Shown: piece by piece, positions 41,308-50,413 of the stretch
Numbering within the stretch: position 1 is the stretch's first letter
How the letters are laid out: each line of letters begins with the position of its first letter
Assembly: GCF_000243135.2 (NCBI RefSeq)
Contig: NC_019903.1
Location: forward strand, 2,890,001 to 2,954,000
DNA: 64,000 nucleotides
Direction: 5' to 3'
Origin: Desulfitobacterium dichloroeliminans LMG P-21439
GTDB taxonomy: Bacteria; Bacillota; Desulfitobacteriia; Desulfitobacteriales; Desulfitobacteriaceae
The notes under the pieces: generated by a model
Databases searched by the model: none
Told to the model about the DNA's origin: nothing
Seen by the model: the letters and a program-made list of their open reading frames with translations, nothing else
Program-made: the position numbers and the translations under genes

Positions 41308-43008
41308 TTATTTCAATAATTGCAAAATCTCTTGAGGCCGGAAGTTCGCTTGAGCCAGCATTGCTTGGGCAGCTTGGCTAAGGATGCTGCTCTTTTGGAA
41401 ATTCATCATTTCCTTTGCTAGGTCTACATCACGAATACGTAACTCACTCGCAGTTATATTTTCCTCGGCATTGGCCAAGTTTAATATTGTATGCTCTAAT
41501 CTGTTTTGAACAGCTCCAAAATAGCTTCGGGCATTTGATACCAACCCTAAAGCTTTATTAATTGTACCTATTGCTGCATTAGCCCCACTCTGTGTCTTAA
41601 TATTTGTTCCTACTAGCTCTAATGCAGACGTCCTAAGATCAAAGCTTTGGAAAGGTATATTCTGTCCAGAATTTGCACCAACGTGAAAAACTATTTCCCC
41701 TAATCCTACTGATCCTGCAGAGTTAACGAAATCCAAGGTGAAATGCGTATTCAAAGTGGCCACACCCGTAGCATTGGGGATTGTCTGATCAAGAGTTAAG
41801 TCACTACTACTACCTTTTGCACCACCGATTGTGATAACGCCAGACCCTTGTGTAAAATCAGCACTTCCCATCAGATAGGTATTTAGAACCCCCGCACTAG
41901 ACGAATTAGCATTAAACCAATTTATAAATTCTGTTGCAGTTGTCAAATCTGCAGCTCCTATCGCACCATCTAATTCTGTCCCTGTAAAATTCTGCGTAGT
42001 GTTTAATAACGCCTGATCGAGCGTATCTCCTGCTTCCAACCGGTCAATTATTGCATTGATCCCATCATCAGTAACCTCATGGAGCACCTTAACTGCTTCG
42101 TAAGCCGAACGATAATCCCCATCAAAAGGGTATCCCATGCTAACATGATGGTCGGTTACGCCAAACAGATTTCCCCCTTGAATGGTCATTGCCAAGCCCT
42201 CGATAAACCAATTTTCTTCAGCTGTATCTACTCCATCTCTACTAAAGGGCATTTCTGTAAACTGAAAAGCATGGACCATTTCGTGAGCTAATAAAGTATC
42301 TAAAATGCCTTCCGGCCTCAGATTACCTGAGCCGTCAAAGACCTTCGCAGTATTGACTCGAAGCGTTAGAGTAGCTCCACCGTCCGCTGTACCCATCGAA
42401 GCTCCAGTCGAAGTTATATCGTTATAGTAATATTCTACACGCATTGGTCGTTTTATTGGGCTATCCGGATAGTCAATCCCCAATCGTGTATAAATAGCCA
42501 CCATACTATCATTGAGCCATCCAGGCAGCTTTGAAGTAAGTTCGTCTAAGGCCGCCTGAGAGATGCCCGTATACTGAGACACTACACTACCACTTTGATT
42601 TAGCAATTTTTTGGTATTAAATTCAGTATCGTTAGCAATCATTTCAATATTACTTAAAATCTGAACCATCTCATCCTGCAAGTAGGCCCTGTCTTCATTA
42701 GTTAATGTTCCGTTAGCGGCTTGAACAGAAAGCTCCCTGCTCCTTTGCAACATATCCTGAATTGAAGCAGCCGCACCCTCAGCAGTTTGAACCAAAGAAA
42801 TCGCATCTTGGGCATTACGGATCGCTTGGCTAAGTCCACGAATTTGCCCACGCATTTTTTCTGATATAGTAAGCCCAGCGGCATCATCACTAGCATTATT
42901 GATTCGTAACCCAGAAGAAACCTTTTTCAAGCCTTTACTTACTTCATTTTGCTTAATTGATAATTTGTTAAAGGTATTTTGAGCTGATATATTATGATAA
43001 ATTATCAT
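41308..43008 (-). CDS. Proteolytic flagellin (flagellinolysin type): flagellin with internal zinc metallopeptidase domain
   Basis: A 566-residue flagellin. Residues 1-138 are the conserved D0/D1 N-terminus (NASDDAAGLTISEKMRGQIRG, SLVQTAEGAA). Residues about 465-566 are the C-terminal D1/D0 and end RPQEILQLLK. The variable region (about 145-400) is a peptidase-like domain: HEMVH at 242-246 (zinc ligands His242 and His246, general base Glu243) and NWFIEGLA with Glu270 as probable third ligand, the gluzincin pattern. This matches the described flagellinolysin family, in which the filament carries thousands of protease copies. A sigma-28 promoter lies 76 bp upstream, the export chaperone FliS is downstream and FkbM/glycan genes lie upstream. 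Enzyme activity is inferred from motif only. Confidence 0.92.
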   Translation of the reverse strand: MIIYHNISAQNTFNKLSIKQNEVSKGLKKVSSGLRINNASDDAAGLTISEKMRGQIRGLSQAIRNAQDAISLVQTAEGAAASIQDMLQRSRELSVQAANGTLTNEDRAYLQDEMVQILSNIEMIANDTEFNTKKLLNQSGSVVSQYTGISQAALDELTSKLPGWLNDSMVAIYTRLGIDYPDSPIKRPMRVEYYYNDITSTGASMGTADGGATLTLRVNTAKVFDGSGNLRPEGILDTLLAHEMVHAFQFTEMPFSRDGVDTAEENWFIEGLAMTIQGGNLFGVTDHHVSMGYPFDGDYRSAYEAVKVLHEVTDDGINAIIDRLEAGDTLDQALLNTTQNFTGTELDGAIGAADLTTATEFINWFNANSSSAGVLNTYLMGSADFTQGSGVITIGGAKGSSSDLTLDQTIPNATGVATLNTHFTLDFVNSAGSVGLGEIVFHVGANSGQNIPFQSFDLRTSALELVGTNIKTQSGANAAIGTINKALGLVSNARSYFGAVQNRLEHTILNLANAEENITASELRIRDVDLAKEMMNFQKSSILSQAAQAMLAQANFRPQEILQLLK

Positions 43009-43083
43009 ACCATCACCACTTTTATAGCTAATTCATTTCATAATTAGCATCTACTAAAACGCCAAATTATGATGTTATTAGTA

Positions 43084-43111
43084 TTATCGAACAGAATGTC
43101 TCTTAACTTTA
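43084..43111 (-). promoter_or_regulatory. Sigma-28 promoter of the flagellin gene
   Basis: On the minus strand: TAAA, 16 nt, TTCGATAA, close to the FliA/SigD consensus. It leaves a leader of about 70 nt before the ATG at 43008. Confidence 0.72.
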
Positions 43112-43141
43112 AACCAAAATACTTCTTTTCCGCTTGTTAGT

Positions 43142-43304
43142 CGTACCTAGAGACTGCCGAACCCGAGGTGAAGAACTACCCACTCAATAAAAGGCGGGTT
43201 CATCCAATTTCGTCAGATTTCTTCAGGTCCAGAACACCACGGGAAGATTGACCGAATGGGAAACCTTCCCTCGAATAAAGGGCCAGTATCGGGGTGCGTT
43301 TTTT
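43142..43304 (+). ncRNA. Candidate structured RNA between flagellin and the FkbM gene
   Basis: This 163-bp segment is richer in G+C than its flanks and folds well on paper. A closing helix pairs 43142-43156 with 43284-43298 (13 of 15 positions pair, two as wobbles). Inside are a 7-bp stem GAACCCG/CGGGTTC (43159-43165 with 43195-43201) and a long imperfect hairpin (43204-43224 with 43241-43259). Six T follow the closing helix on the plus strand, which looks like a terminator and favours plus-strand transcription. No meaningful protein is encoded in either direction. I do not recognise the family. It may be an ncRNA or a remnant of a small mobile element. Confidence 0.45.
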
Positions 43305-43319
43305 AAATATTTATAACCG

Positions 43320-44420
43320 TTATATTGTTGCATATAGCACTGTATCCACGCCATAAAGGCCATGACTTCGTAGAAAGAATTTATATTCAGGAATAACTGA
43401 GTGAATCAGTAGTGGAATTCGCCAAATGTCATCATTTTTATGATAGACCGCGATTGCTAAGTCGGGCTTATCCTCCACGAGAATTTTCTTCGCTCCCAGT
43501 ATAGCGCTGTATTCTGCACCCTCAATATCCATTTTGATAAAGGTTGGATGAAACCCTACCAGCGCCTCAGATAGTGATACACACCGAATCATCTCTCCCC
43601 CACACTCAGAAATGTGGCTACCCGCTGTCCCTTGATTCGTGAAAAAGAACTTGCCTGTCCGATCCGCAACTCCGCAAGGAAAGCATATAGCTGATTGGAT
43701 ATCCTTACAGCTTTCCATATTCTGATGTAGTAAGGAGAAATTCTTCTCATCCGGTTCAAAGCACACTACGGATTGAATCGGAATCCCATGACTCAACCCT
43801 GTCAAAATGCTATCCCCTGAATATGCTCCACAGTCAACAAATCTCTGGTAGCCTTTACGAAATTTTATAGATTTGGCAAAGTATTGCGGTTCATCGCAAG
43901 GCATACAGAACGCAGAGAAATCACTTATCAGCTTTGCTTTGATAAACTGGTAGAACACTTGTATGCTAGCTTCATCTTCTAGCAAGTCCGCAAATTCCAG
44001 AATATCTTGCTGCGCCTTTTGGATAGCCAGCGGATTATATAAAAAAACTGCTGCATATTTATAATGCAATATATCACGAAATCCCACTGCACGCAGTTGA
44101 TTGGCTACTGCGTTAAAATAGGCCTCCGAGGAATCAAAGCTTAAGAGCACGATTGCATTTTCGATTACATCCTGCGGCAAAGCAATATCATCCAAATTAT
44201 AAACCGGCTTAGAACGATAACGCATTTCCCGTGATCCACGTATATCTAGAAAAGCTGTCACACTCTGACCGTTCCCAGTAAGTGCATCATAAACCAGTCC
44301 GCCCACACGCCCCGCACCATATAATAAGATCTCCTTATCATAGAATATCTCACTCGGGCATGAGGGAGTAATTTCTGTACTTAATAATTCAATAAATTTC
44401 TCTGTTTGCTCTTTATTCAT
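43320..44420 (-). CDS. FkbM-family SAM-dependent methyltransferase with N-terminal Rossmann-like module
   Basis: A 366-residue protein. Residues about 28-115 form a GAG-type nucleotide-fold module (LLYGAGRVG, AFLDIRG) shared with several glycosyltransferases upstream. Residues about 190-345 are an FkbM methyltransferase: FVDCGAYSGDS (SAM loop), VVCFEPDEKN and FIKMDIEGAEYS. FkbM enzymes O-methylate sugars and other hydroxyls. Adjacency to flagellin suggests methylation of the flagellin glycan; this is inferred. A sigma-28-like sequence lies 64 bp upstream, so it may be expressed with the filament genes. Confidence 0.83.
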   Translation of the reverse strand: MNKEQTEKFIELLSTEITPSCPSEIFYDKEILLYGAGRVGGLVYDALTGNGQSVTAFLDIRGSREMRYRSKPVYNLDDIALPQDVIENAIVLLSFDSSEAYFNAVANQLRAVGFRDILHYKYAAVFLYNPLAIQKAQQDILEFADLLEDEASIQVFYQFIKAKLISDFSAFCMPCDEPQYFAKSIKFRKGYQRFVDCGAYSGDSILTGLSHGIPIQSVVCFEPDEKNFSLLHQNMESCKDIQSAICFPCGVADRTGKFFFTNQGTAGSHISECGGEMIRCVSLSEALVGFHPTFIKMDIEGAEYSAILGAKKILVEDKPDLAIAVYHKNDDIWRIPLLIHSVIPEYKFFLRSHGLYGVDTVLYATI

Positions 44421-44483
44421 CTTTGGTGCCTTTCATACTTCTTATTTGATTTTAGAAACTCCATAATCCAAATCTATCTGAAT

Positions 44484-44510
44484 ATTACGGTTCACGAGAG
44501 CCGCTATTTA
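44484..44510 (-). promoter_or_regulatory. Possible sigma-28 promoter of the FkbM gene
   Basis: On the minus strand: TAAA, 15 nt, ACCGTAAT (5 of 8 matches to GCCGATAT). It is weaker than the fliD site. It is the only candidate signal I see in the 44421-44622 gap, which has no gene. Confidence 0.35.
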
Positions 44511-44622
44511 AACTGAACCCCATACATTGGACATTATGATATAATAATTTCCAACCAGACTTCCGCAGATTTTGTCTAAATTTTGGGGGGCAGTCAAACA
44601 CTGTGGCTCATTTTAGACCGGA

Positions 44623-45864
44623 TTATTCATCTATCCCTAAAATTTGCGGCGGACAAGCAAGCAATAGATTATCAATGCACTGTTTTGTTATAACATAAGG
44701 AAATTCCGCCGTTACAAGTTGCTCTTCGATTTCAGCATAAGCATCTACCGCTATAATGACAAGCCAATTCTGTTTGTCCGCTTCAAGCACAGAAAGCGGG
44801 ACACAAGACAAACCAGCAGTCATAGTTTTATGCTTGTCAGGATTGTTGTCACAAAAACACTCGGCAGGAATAGTCCTGGCATCAAGTTCATATTTGAGAA
44901 TCTTGCCATGAAAACCCGCTCCAAAGATACAAATCTTTCTATTGCATCCACCGGAAAATTCCCATAGCCGATTTATTAAGAATTCTTGCTTCTGATTATA
45001 TTCTTCCTTAGGCAACTCCGACATACACTTCATTACATCTGAAATTTCTGGTATATCAGCTCGATTTTTCATTATACAGGCGACCCGATGGTAAAAGGCT
45101 CTTAGTGAAGGGAACATCATCTGGATTTCTTGCTGAGAAAGCTTCTTGAAAAAGGTATAGTATAACTCTGCACATGATAGAGCAAATCTATTGTTCGTCA
45201 CTTTGCCGGACTGCATATGTAATCGAGAGCATAATAATACTTCAGGCAGAAATATCGTTTGCTGCCCTCTAAACATTCGAAACATTAAGTCATAATCTTG
45301 TGTTAATGGCAATTTCTCATCAAATAACCCAACTCTGTCAAAATGACTCTTATGTATTAACAAAGCGTTTGCATGCAGCGTTCCTATTACAATTGGAAAT
45401 ACCGAATTCGTCAACTGGTCTATCGTGTATGCATGCTCTTGGCGCACAGAAGAAACAGAGCCAGACGAAACATTTAATAAATCGTAGTTGCCATGAACAA
45501 TTCTAGTTTTATCGTCGCAATTCTGCAAAGCAAGCAATTGCTTTTCTAATGCATATTCATAAAAAAAATCATCGTGTGCCAGCCAAGTAAAATACTCCCC
45601 CCGCATATTGGCAATACCAAGATTCAAAGCGGATGCAACACCGCTATTCTCTTTATGAAAATACCGAATCTTGTCGGCGTATGTCAAACAAATAGCTTCA
45701 GTGTGCCCATAATCTTTTGAACCGTCATTGACCACAATAATCTCTTTGTTGGAATACGTTTGTGCTATAGCCGAGTCAATAGCATCCCTTAAATAGTTAG
45801 AACCATTATATACAGGTATGATAATCGAAATCATCGGCATTGTCATATAGTTCACATACTCCAT
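44623..45864 (-). CDS. GT2 glycosyltransferase with C-terminal Rossmann-like module
   Basis: A 413-residue protein. The GT-A domain of family 2 spans about residues 10-220: ISIIIPVYNGSNYLRDAIDSA, VVNDGSKD and WLAHDDFF (metal-binding DD), with TQDYDLMFR further on. Residues about 308-405 are the shared module: KICIFGAGFHG (GAG at 315-317) and CFCDNNPDKHK (DNNP at 339-342). GT2 enzymes move a sugar from a nucleotide donor to an acceptor. The first 220 residues are very like the GT2 at 49153, suggesting duplication. The start is uncertain (45864, or ATG 45846 with GGAG 12 nt upstream). Confidence 0.85.
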   Translation of the reverse strand: MEYVNYMTMPMISIIIPVYNGSNYLRDAIDSAIAQTYSNKEIIVVNDGSKDYGHTEAICLTYADKIRYFHKENSGVASALNLGIANMRGEYFTWLAHDDFFYEYALEKQLLALQNCDDKTRIVHGNYDLLNVSSGSVSSVRQEHAYTIDQLTNSVFPIVIGTLHANALLIHKSHFDRVGLFDEKLPLTQDYDLMFRMFRGQQTIFLPEVLLCSRLHMQSGKVTNNRFALSCAELYYTFFKKLSQQEIQMMFPSLRAFYHRVACIMKNRADIPEISDVMKCMSELPKEEYNQKQEFLINRLWEFSGGCNRKICIFGAGFHGKILKYELDARTIPAECFCDNNPDKHKTMTAGLSCVPLSVLEADKQNWLVIIAVDAYAEIEEQLVTAEFPYVITKQCIDNLLLACPPQILGIDE

Positions 45865-45870
45865 TTCCTC

Positions 45871-47649
45871 TTATTTTGCAGGCATCCTGCTCTCATAATA
45901 TTTACAGATTTCAAAAATGATCCGATTAAACTTCTGAATTAAAACCACTGATTCTTTAGAAGAATAATCAATCCCTTCAATATCTTCTAGACCTGTAATC
46001 CATTTTATAGGAGGCACCGCAAGTAATATTTCATCAAGTGTCTGTTTAGTTGTAATGAACGGAAAGCCGGCTGAACGCAATTGCTCTACCACAGATTGCG
46101 GATTTTGTATAGCTACAATAATTAATATGGTTTCCTTTCTTTCTAACAGGTTCTGCGGAGAAATGCAGTTAACAGAATCGAAAAGATAACCCCATTTATC
46201 TGGATTGTTATCAGCAAAGCAATGGACTGTGACCATTCTGCTTCGCAGCTCCTGATATAATTGGATTCCATATTCTCCCGCACCGAAAACACAAAGATTT
46301 TCAGCCTTGCCACCCGAAAGTTCCTTTATCTGCTGCTCCAATTGCAATAATTGCTCAGTCATCTTCTGCGGCACCTCTGTTTCTTGCAATCTTTGATTTG
46401 CATAGCGATAGGCTTTTTCCGGTTTTTGCCTTCTCTCCATAACTTCCCGATACAGCTCAATATGACGATTTACATAATCTTTATATCGATAATGTTCTTT
46501 AACAATACGTTTACCCATTTCTCCACGTCGTTGGCGTTCCGGAGGACTCTGAATCAGGCGCTCTACCGCCAATTTTAGTTTATCGCTGTCCTTGTAAGGA
46601 ACCCCAATCCCACATTCAGGCGCAAATGTAATATCATATAAAACCGTATCTTCAAATACAATGATCGGGCAACCAGAGGCCATCGCTTCTATCGCCATCA
46701 GACCAAAAGACTCGGCCAGAGAAGGCATAAGAAAAACATCACAGGCAGTATAGAAGTCGACTAGAGTAGGAAAGTCATTAGTCCAGCCGAGCTCTAGAAC
46801 TTGATACTTCGAGGTATACTCTATAGGCAATTTTCCTGTTCCAAGGGTAAGTACCGTTATCGGAATATCGGAGGTTAACTTGTCCAGCATTTCCTCAATA
46901 TAGCGCGTCCCTTTAATTTCATTCGCTTCATTTCGAAAGCCGATAACAAAATTATCGTAGGGTATTCGCCAACGATCTCGAACTTCATTCCGTTCTGATT
47001 GGGAAAAACGATCAATCTCAATACCAAAAGGAATTCTATGTATTCGCTTGAAGTGCGCTGTCAACGGACTATTCCTAATATAATTTTCCATAAACTTTGA
47101 AGCAACTACAAGGTCAATATCCATCTCACGATATACGGCCTTTTTTATTTTCCACATAGCATGGGCGTTATCGTGCTGCAATGGGAAATTAGCATCCCGC
47201 AGGTTGCAACAAGGATCGCAACCATCCTGCCATCTCTTGCAATCACATGGATGCACACAATGGCCGGTTACCAACCACGGATCATGAATCGTCCAAATAG
47301 ATGGCTTCCTAGATATTAAAGCAGGAAGATCCAAAAGAGACAATATCTGATTATGAATTAAGTGATAATGTACAATATCTGCATTCTGAAATACAGGGTG
47401 TTCAGCCAATAGCTTGCCAACCGGAGAAAGCAAATTTGCCATACTCAATTGGTACTCAAAATTCTTTAAAACTGCTCGGATATGGCCCCCATGCCTATCA
47501 GGCAAAGCTAATATTGATGGTTCCTCGCTTCTTTTTTCTAAAACCAATTGATGTGTGTCATATCCCGTCTGACTCAGCGACAAATGCAAATCATATCCGT
47601 TAAATCGCCGTCCAACCAAATCACAATTATTTACGTACACAATATTCAT
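45871..47649 (-). CDS. GT-B glycosyltransferase (GT4-like) with C-terminal Rossmann-like module
   Basis: A 592-residue protein. Residues 1-400 are a GT-B fold. An unusual Cys-rich insertion lies at about 131-149 (CVHPCDCKRWQDGCDPCC). The GT4 donor site includes SLAESFGLMAIEAMASGCP, with the E-x7-E pair at 313/321. A basic helical linker (about 400-448) leads to the module: NLCVFGAGEYG (GAG 456-458), CFADNNPDKWG (DNNP 480-483) and a TTKQTLDEIL end. It is the third of five consecutive genes 51679-44623. Acceptor and donor are unknown. Confidence 0.85.
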   Translation of the reverse strand: MNIVYVNNCDLVGRRFNGYDLHLSLSQTGYDTHQLVLEKRSEEPSILALPDRHGGHIRAVLKNFEYQLSMANLLSPVGKLLAEHPVFQNADIVHYHLIHNQILSLLDLPALISRKPSIWTIHDPWLVTGHCVHPCDCKRWQDGCDPCCNLRDANFPLQHDNAHAMWKIKKAVYREMDIDLVVASKFMENYIRNSPLTAHFKRIHRIPFGIEIDRFSQSERNEVRDRWRIPYDNFVIGFRNEANEIKGTRYIEEMLDKLTSDIPITVLTLGTGKLPIEYTSKYQVLELGWTNDFPTLVDFYTACDVFLMPSLAESFGLMAIEAMASGCPIIVFEDTVLYDITFAPECGIGVPYKDSDKLKLAVERLIQSPPERQRRGEMGKRIVKEHYRYKDYVNRHIELYREVMERRQKPEKAYRYANQRLQETEVPQKMTEQLLQLEQQIKELSGGKAENLCVFGAGEYGIQLYQELRSRMVTVHCFADNNPDKWGYLFDSVNCISPQNLLERKETILIIVAIQNPQSVVEQLRSAGFPFITTKQTLDEILLAVPPIKWITGLEDIEGIDYSSKESVVLIQKFNRIIFEICKYYESRMPAK

Positions 47650-47695
47650 GGTCTTTTCTCTCCATATAGCTTTACGTTTTATGACTGCCTAATTA

Positions 47696-49156
47696 CTATG
47701 TGCGAAAGTTGAGATCATAACGCAAAAGAAGTTCTGGTTCAAGAATCTTAAATATATTTGTAAAATGCTCGTCTTCATTAAATCCCATTTGAGAAAGTTG
47801 CATTGAAATTTCTTCCATATAAGAGTGACTGGCAATTATAATCATAATCTTATCTGCATGCTCCTGTAATAGAGTTTGGGGGCTGCAAATAGGCCTCCCC
47901 CTGAAATAACACTGCCATTTAAGCGGATTGTTATCCACAAAATAGAATGCCTCAAATGGTATCATCTTACATAACCACTCGCAGCCCGCGCCAGTTCCCC
48001 AAAGTATAACTTTTTTATCAGTAAACTTCTCTAGGCCTTTTTGCGGATCATTTCTCTCACTCACTAATTTGTTCTCGGATTTATTTTCAAGTGCCATTTG
48101 AATCAATTTATGGTACTGATCTCCCATACGTTCGATACTAAAATGGATTTCTGCGTAATCCTTCGCTTGTTGACTCATGCGCATCAACAATGGCCTATCA
48201 AAATAAAGCTGTTTAATTGCTTGGCTAAATTGTTTTACTTCACCATGATCCACTAAAAATCCAGTTTTTTTGTCTTGAATGGTACAGTCTGTAGCACCGG
48301 TCAATCGAGATGCTACAGGTATGCAGCCGCAAAGCTGTGCCTCAATTGGAGCAATGCCCAAACCTTCCATATAAGAAGGAAACAAAAGAATATGAGCACT
48401 ATGCATTAGAGCACGCACTTGTTCCGAACTAAGCATTCCCCAATACTTAACAAACTTCTCTGTTCCATTATTCTGAAACAATTCCTTCAATTGCCCTTTA
48501 TCTGAACCATCCCCTACGACGTCTAGTGTCACTTTCAACCCATCGTCAATTAAGGTCTTTACTATCGGTGGAAGTAAAAATACCCCTTTATCTGAATTAC
48601 TTATTCTCCCCACATACATAAGCTTTATCGTACTTAAGAAAAAATCTCGTTCAATTGCAATATCTACATTAGCTTTCGGAATACCATGTAGAATTACATC
48701 GCACTTATAATGCTTATTTATTCTCTCTACTGTCTTTTTTACCGCAGGGCTAACTGCAACAATATGGTCGCAAAGTCCAGCATTATAAGTGCCAATTCTC
48801 GCGCAATACTCATCAGTCCCATGTACAATAGGAATAACAACGGGATTAGCTTTGCCAGTGCCAATACCGATTTGAGCGAATAATGCATGGTTTGAAAATA
48901 CAATATCAAACTCTCCATCATACAGCACCTTTGATACCCTACTCACATGCTCTAAAGGCTCTACAGAATTTAAACCAGGCACATATATTTCTTCGAGTCC
49001 CATCTGAGCGATTCGCTCAAACCAATTGCCCAGGCAGTTTGTCGTTACAATCGTCACATCATACTGACAGCATTTAAGATATGCACCCAAGTTCAATAGG
49101 AAGGTTTCAATCCCTCCTCCAAGCATACCATAAACAACTAAAGCAATTCTTGTCAT
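47696..49156 (-). CDS. GT4 glycosyltransferase with C-terminal Rossmann-like module
   Basis: A 486-residue protein. The N-terminal GT-B domain begins MTRIALVVYGMLGGGIETFLLN. The donor-binding domain has KLMYVGRISNSDKG, VVGDGSDKGQL and PSYMEGLGIAPIEAQLCGCIPVA (E-x7-E). Residues about 382-480 are the module (VILWGTGAG, YFVDNNPLKW). ATG 49156 has GGAGGA 9 nt upstream and overlaps the previous gene's stop (ATGA). It most likely adds a sugar to the growing flagellar or surface glycan. Confidence 0.85.
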   Translation of the reverse strand: MTRIALVVYGMLGGGIETFLLNLGAYLKCCQYDVTIVTTNCLGNWFERIAQMGLEEIYVPGLNSVEPLEHVSRVSKVLYDGEFDIVFSNHALFAQIGIGTGKANPVVIPIVHGTDEYCARIGTYNAGLCDHIVAVSPAVKKTVERINKHYKCDVILHGIPKANVDIAIERDFFLSTIKLMYVGRISNSDKGVFLLPPIVKTLIDDGLKVTLDVVGDGSDKGQLKELFQNNGTEKFVKYWGMLSSEQVRALMHSAHILLFPSYMEGLGIAPIEAQLCGCIPVASRLTGATDCTIQDKKTGFLVDHGEVKQFSQAIKQLYFDRPLLMRMSQQAKDYAEIHFSIERMGDQYHKLIQMALENKSENKLVSERNDPQKGLEKFTDKKVILWGTGAGCEWLCKMIPFEAFYFVDNNPLKWQCYFRGRPICSPQTLLQEHADKIMIIIASHSYMEEISMQLSQMGFNEDEHFTNIFKILEPELLLRYDLNFRT

Positions 49157-50385
49157 TTTTTCTGTCCTCCACAACAGTCACATACTAAGGCACGGATAGC
49201 TGGTACAAACCGGATAATTTTCATCACTTCCGCATAATCAATCCAATATTCGCACCCCAAGCTAAGCAGTTGGCTCCAGATTTGCTCTGTCCCATTTTCC
49301 GGTGTAATAATAATCATCGCGTTTTGCACCATGGTTGCCTCAGGCAAAAAACAGGGCAGATTCTCTACCACTCCTTGGCCTGGGTTATTATCTATAAAAC
49401 ACTCTACCTCTATGCCGCGCACAGTAAGCTCGCGGCATAGCGCTTTACCGCGCTTCCCTGCACCAAATAGGATAATACGGTCTGAACGATTGCTACACCA
49501 CTGCAATAATGCTACTTTCGCACTTTCGCGCAGCTTCGCCCCGTTTGCTGGTTCAACTAATGCAAACAGCTGTTCCCGGTTCCAATCTGCACAGTTTGAA
49601 AAGCCTGCTAGGCTGTCACACCGCGCCATTTCATAATGGAAATTATAGCGGCTACCAAATAAAGAAATAATTTCAACCTCAGAAAGAGCTTGATAAAATC
49701 CTAAGTGCAGTTCTTCCCGTGCCATATTATGTGCTGGGTCGATTACACCGGTTTGATTGGCATGAATACGGTATTTTACTAATGGCTGATTAACGTAAAC
49801 CAGTCGACGGTTGCGAAAGGCCCGAAACCACATATCATAATCCTGGGTTGTTCTTAGCAGGGGATCAAACAATCCACACTGTTCAAAAACACTGCGATGC
49901 AACATTACGGTATTTCCGTTTACCACTCCATACAAGAGTGAATACACCCCAGTAGTCAGCTTGGCATTTGTATGGCCTTCATTAGCCCGCAGGCGTATCA
50001 GCTGCTGATTATGCATGTCGATAAGATCCGCATCGCCAAAGAGCGGCGCAGTCATATCTCCATCGCGATAAAGGGCGTTTATTGAATACTCCACCTTATG
50101 TGGATAATAAACATCATCGTGGGATAACCAAGAGAAATACTCTCCCTGCATGTGTTCAACGCCTATGTTTACTGCAGTGGCTACACCGCCATTCTGTTTC
50201 GCATAATATCGTATCTTCTTACCATAGCTGAGACAGATTTCTTCAGTGTTGTCGGTTGAACCATCGTTTACAACGATGATTTCGCATTCGGAATATGTCT
50301 GAGCCAGCGCACTATCAATCGCGTCACGAAGATAGTTTGCACCGTTATATACAGGAATAATGATGGATACCAAAGGACTAGCCAT
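49153..50385 (-). CDS. GT2 glycosyltransferase with C-terminal Rossmann-like module
   Basis: A 410-residue protein. Its GT-A domain (residues 1-215: VSIIIPVYNGANYLRDAIDSA, VVNDGSTD, WLSHDDVYY, TQDYDMWFR) closely resembles that of the gene at 44623. The C-terminal module has RIILFGAGKRG (GAG 308-310) and CFIDNNPGQG (DNNP 332-335). A short Cys-containing tail (ALVCDCCGGQKK) follows. It is coupled to the downstream GT4 by a 4-nt overlap. Donor sugar unknown. Confidence 0.85.
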   Translation of the reverse strand: MASPLVSIIIPVYNGANYLRDAIDSALAQTYSECEIIVVNDGSTDNTEEICLSYGKKIRYYAKQNGGVATAVNIGVEHMQGEYFSWLSHDDVYYPHKVEYSINALYRDGDMTAPLFGDADLIDMHNQQLIRLRANEGHTNAKLTTGVYSLLYGVVNGNTVMLHRSVFEQCGLFDPLLRTTQDYDMWFRAFRNRRLVYVNQPLVKYRIHANQTGVIDPAHNMAREELHLGFYQALSEVEIISLFGSRYNFHYEMARCDSLAGFSNCADWNREQLFALVEPANGAKLRESAKVALLQWCSNRSDRIILFGAGKRGKALCRELTVRGIEVECFIDNNPGQGVVENLPCFLPEATMVQNAMIIITPENGTEQIWSQLLSLGCEYWIDYAEVMKIIRFVPAIRALVCDCCGGQKK

Positions 50386-50413
50386 AATTTCACCCCTAAG
50401 CAGCGCACTAAGC

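Noticed and set aside
43142-43304. c-di-GMP riboswitch, T-box or 6S RNA upstream of flagellin
   Set aside because: The conserved GEMM-type core, a T-box sequence and the single-bubble 6S shape are not recognisable by eye; kept only as an unassigned structured RNA.
43142-43304. Short peptide frames on the minus strand of this segment
   Set aside because: Frames of about 18-35 codons are interrupted by stops and lack ribosome binding sites; the base pairing explains the sequence better.
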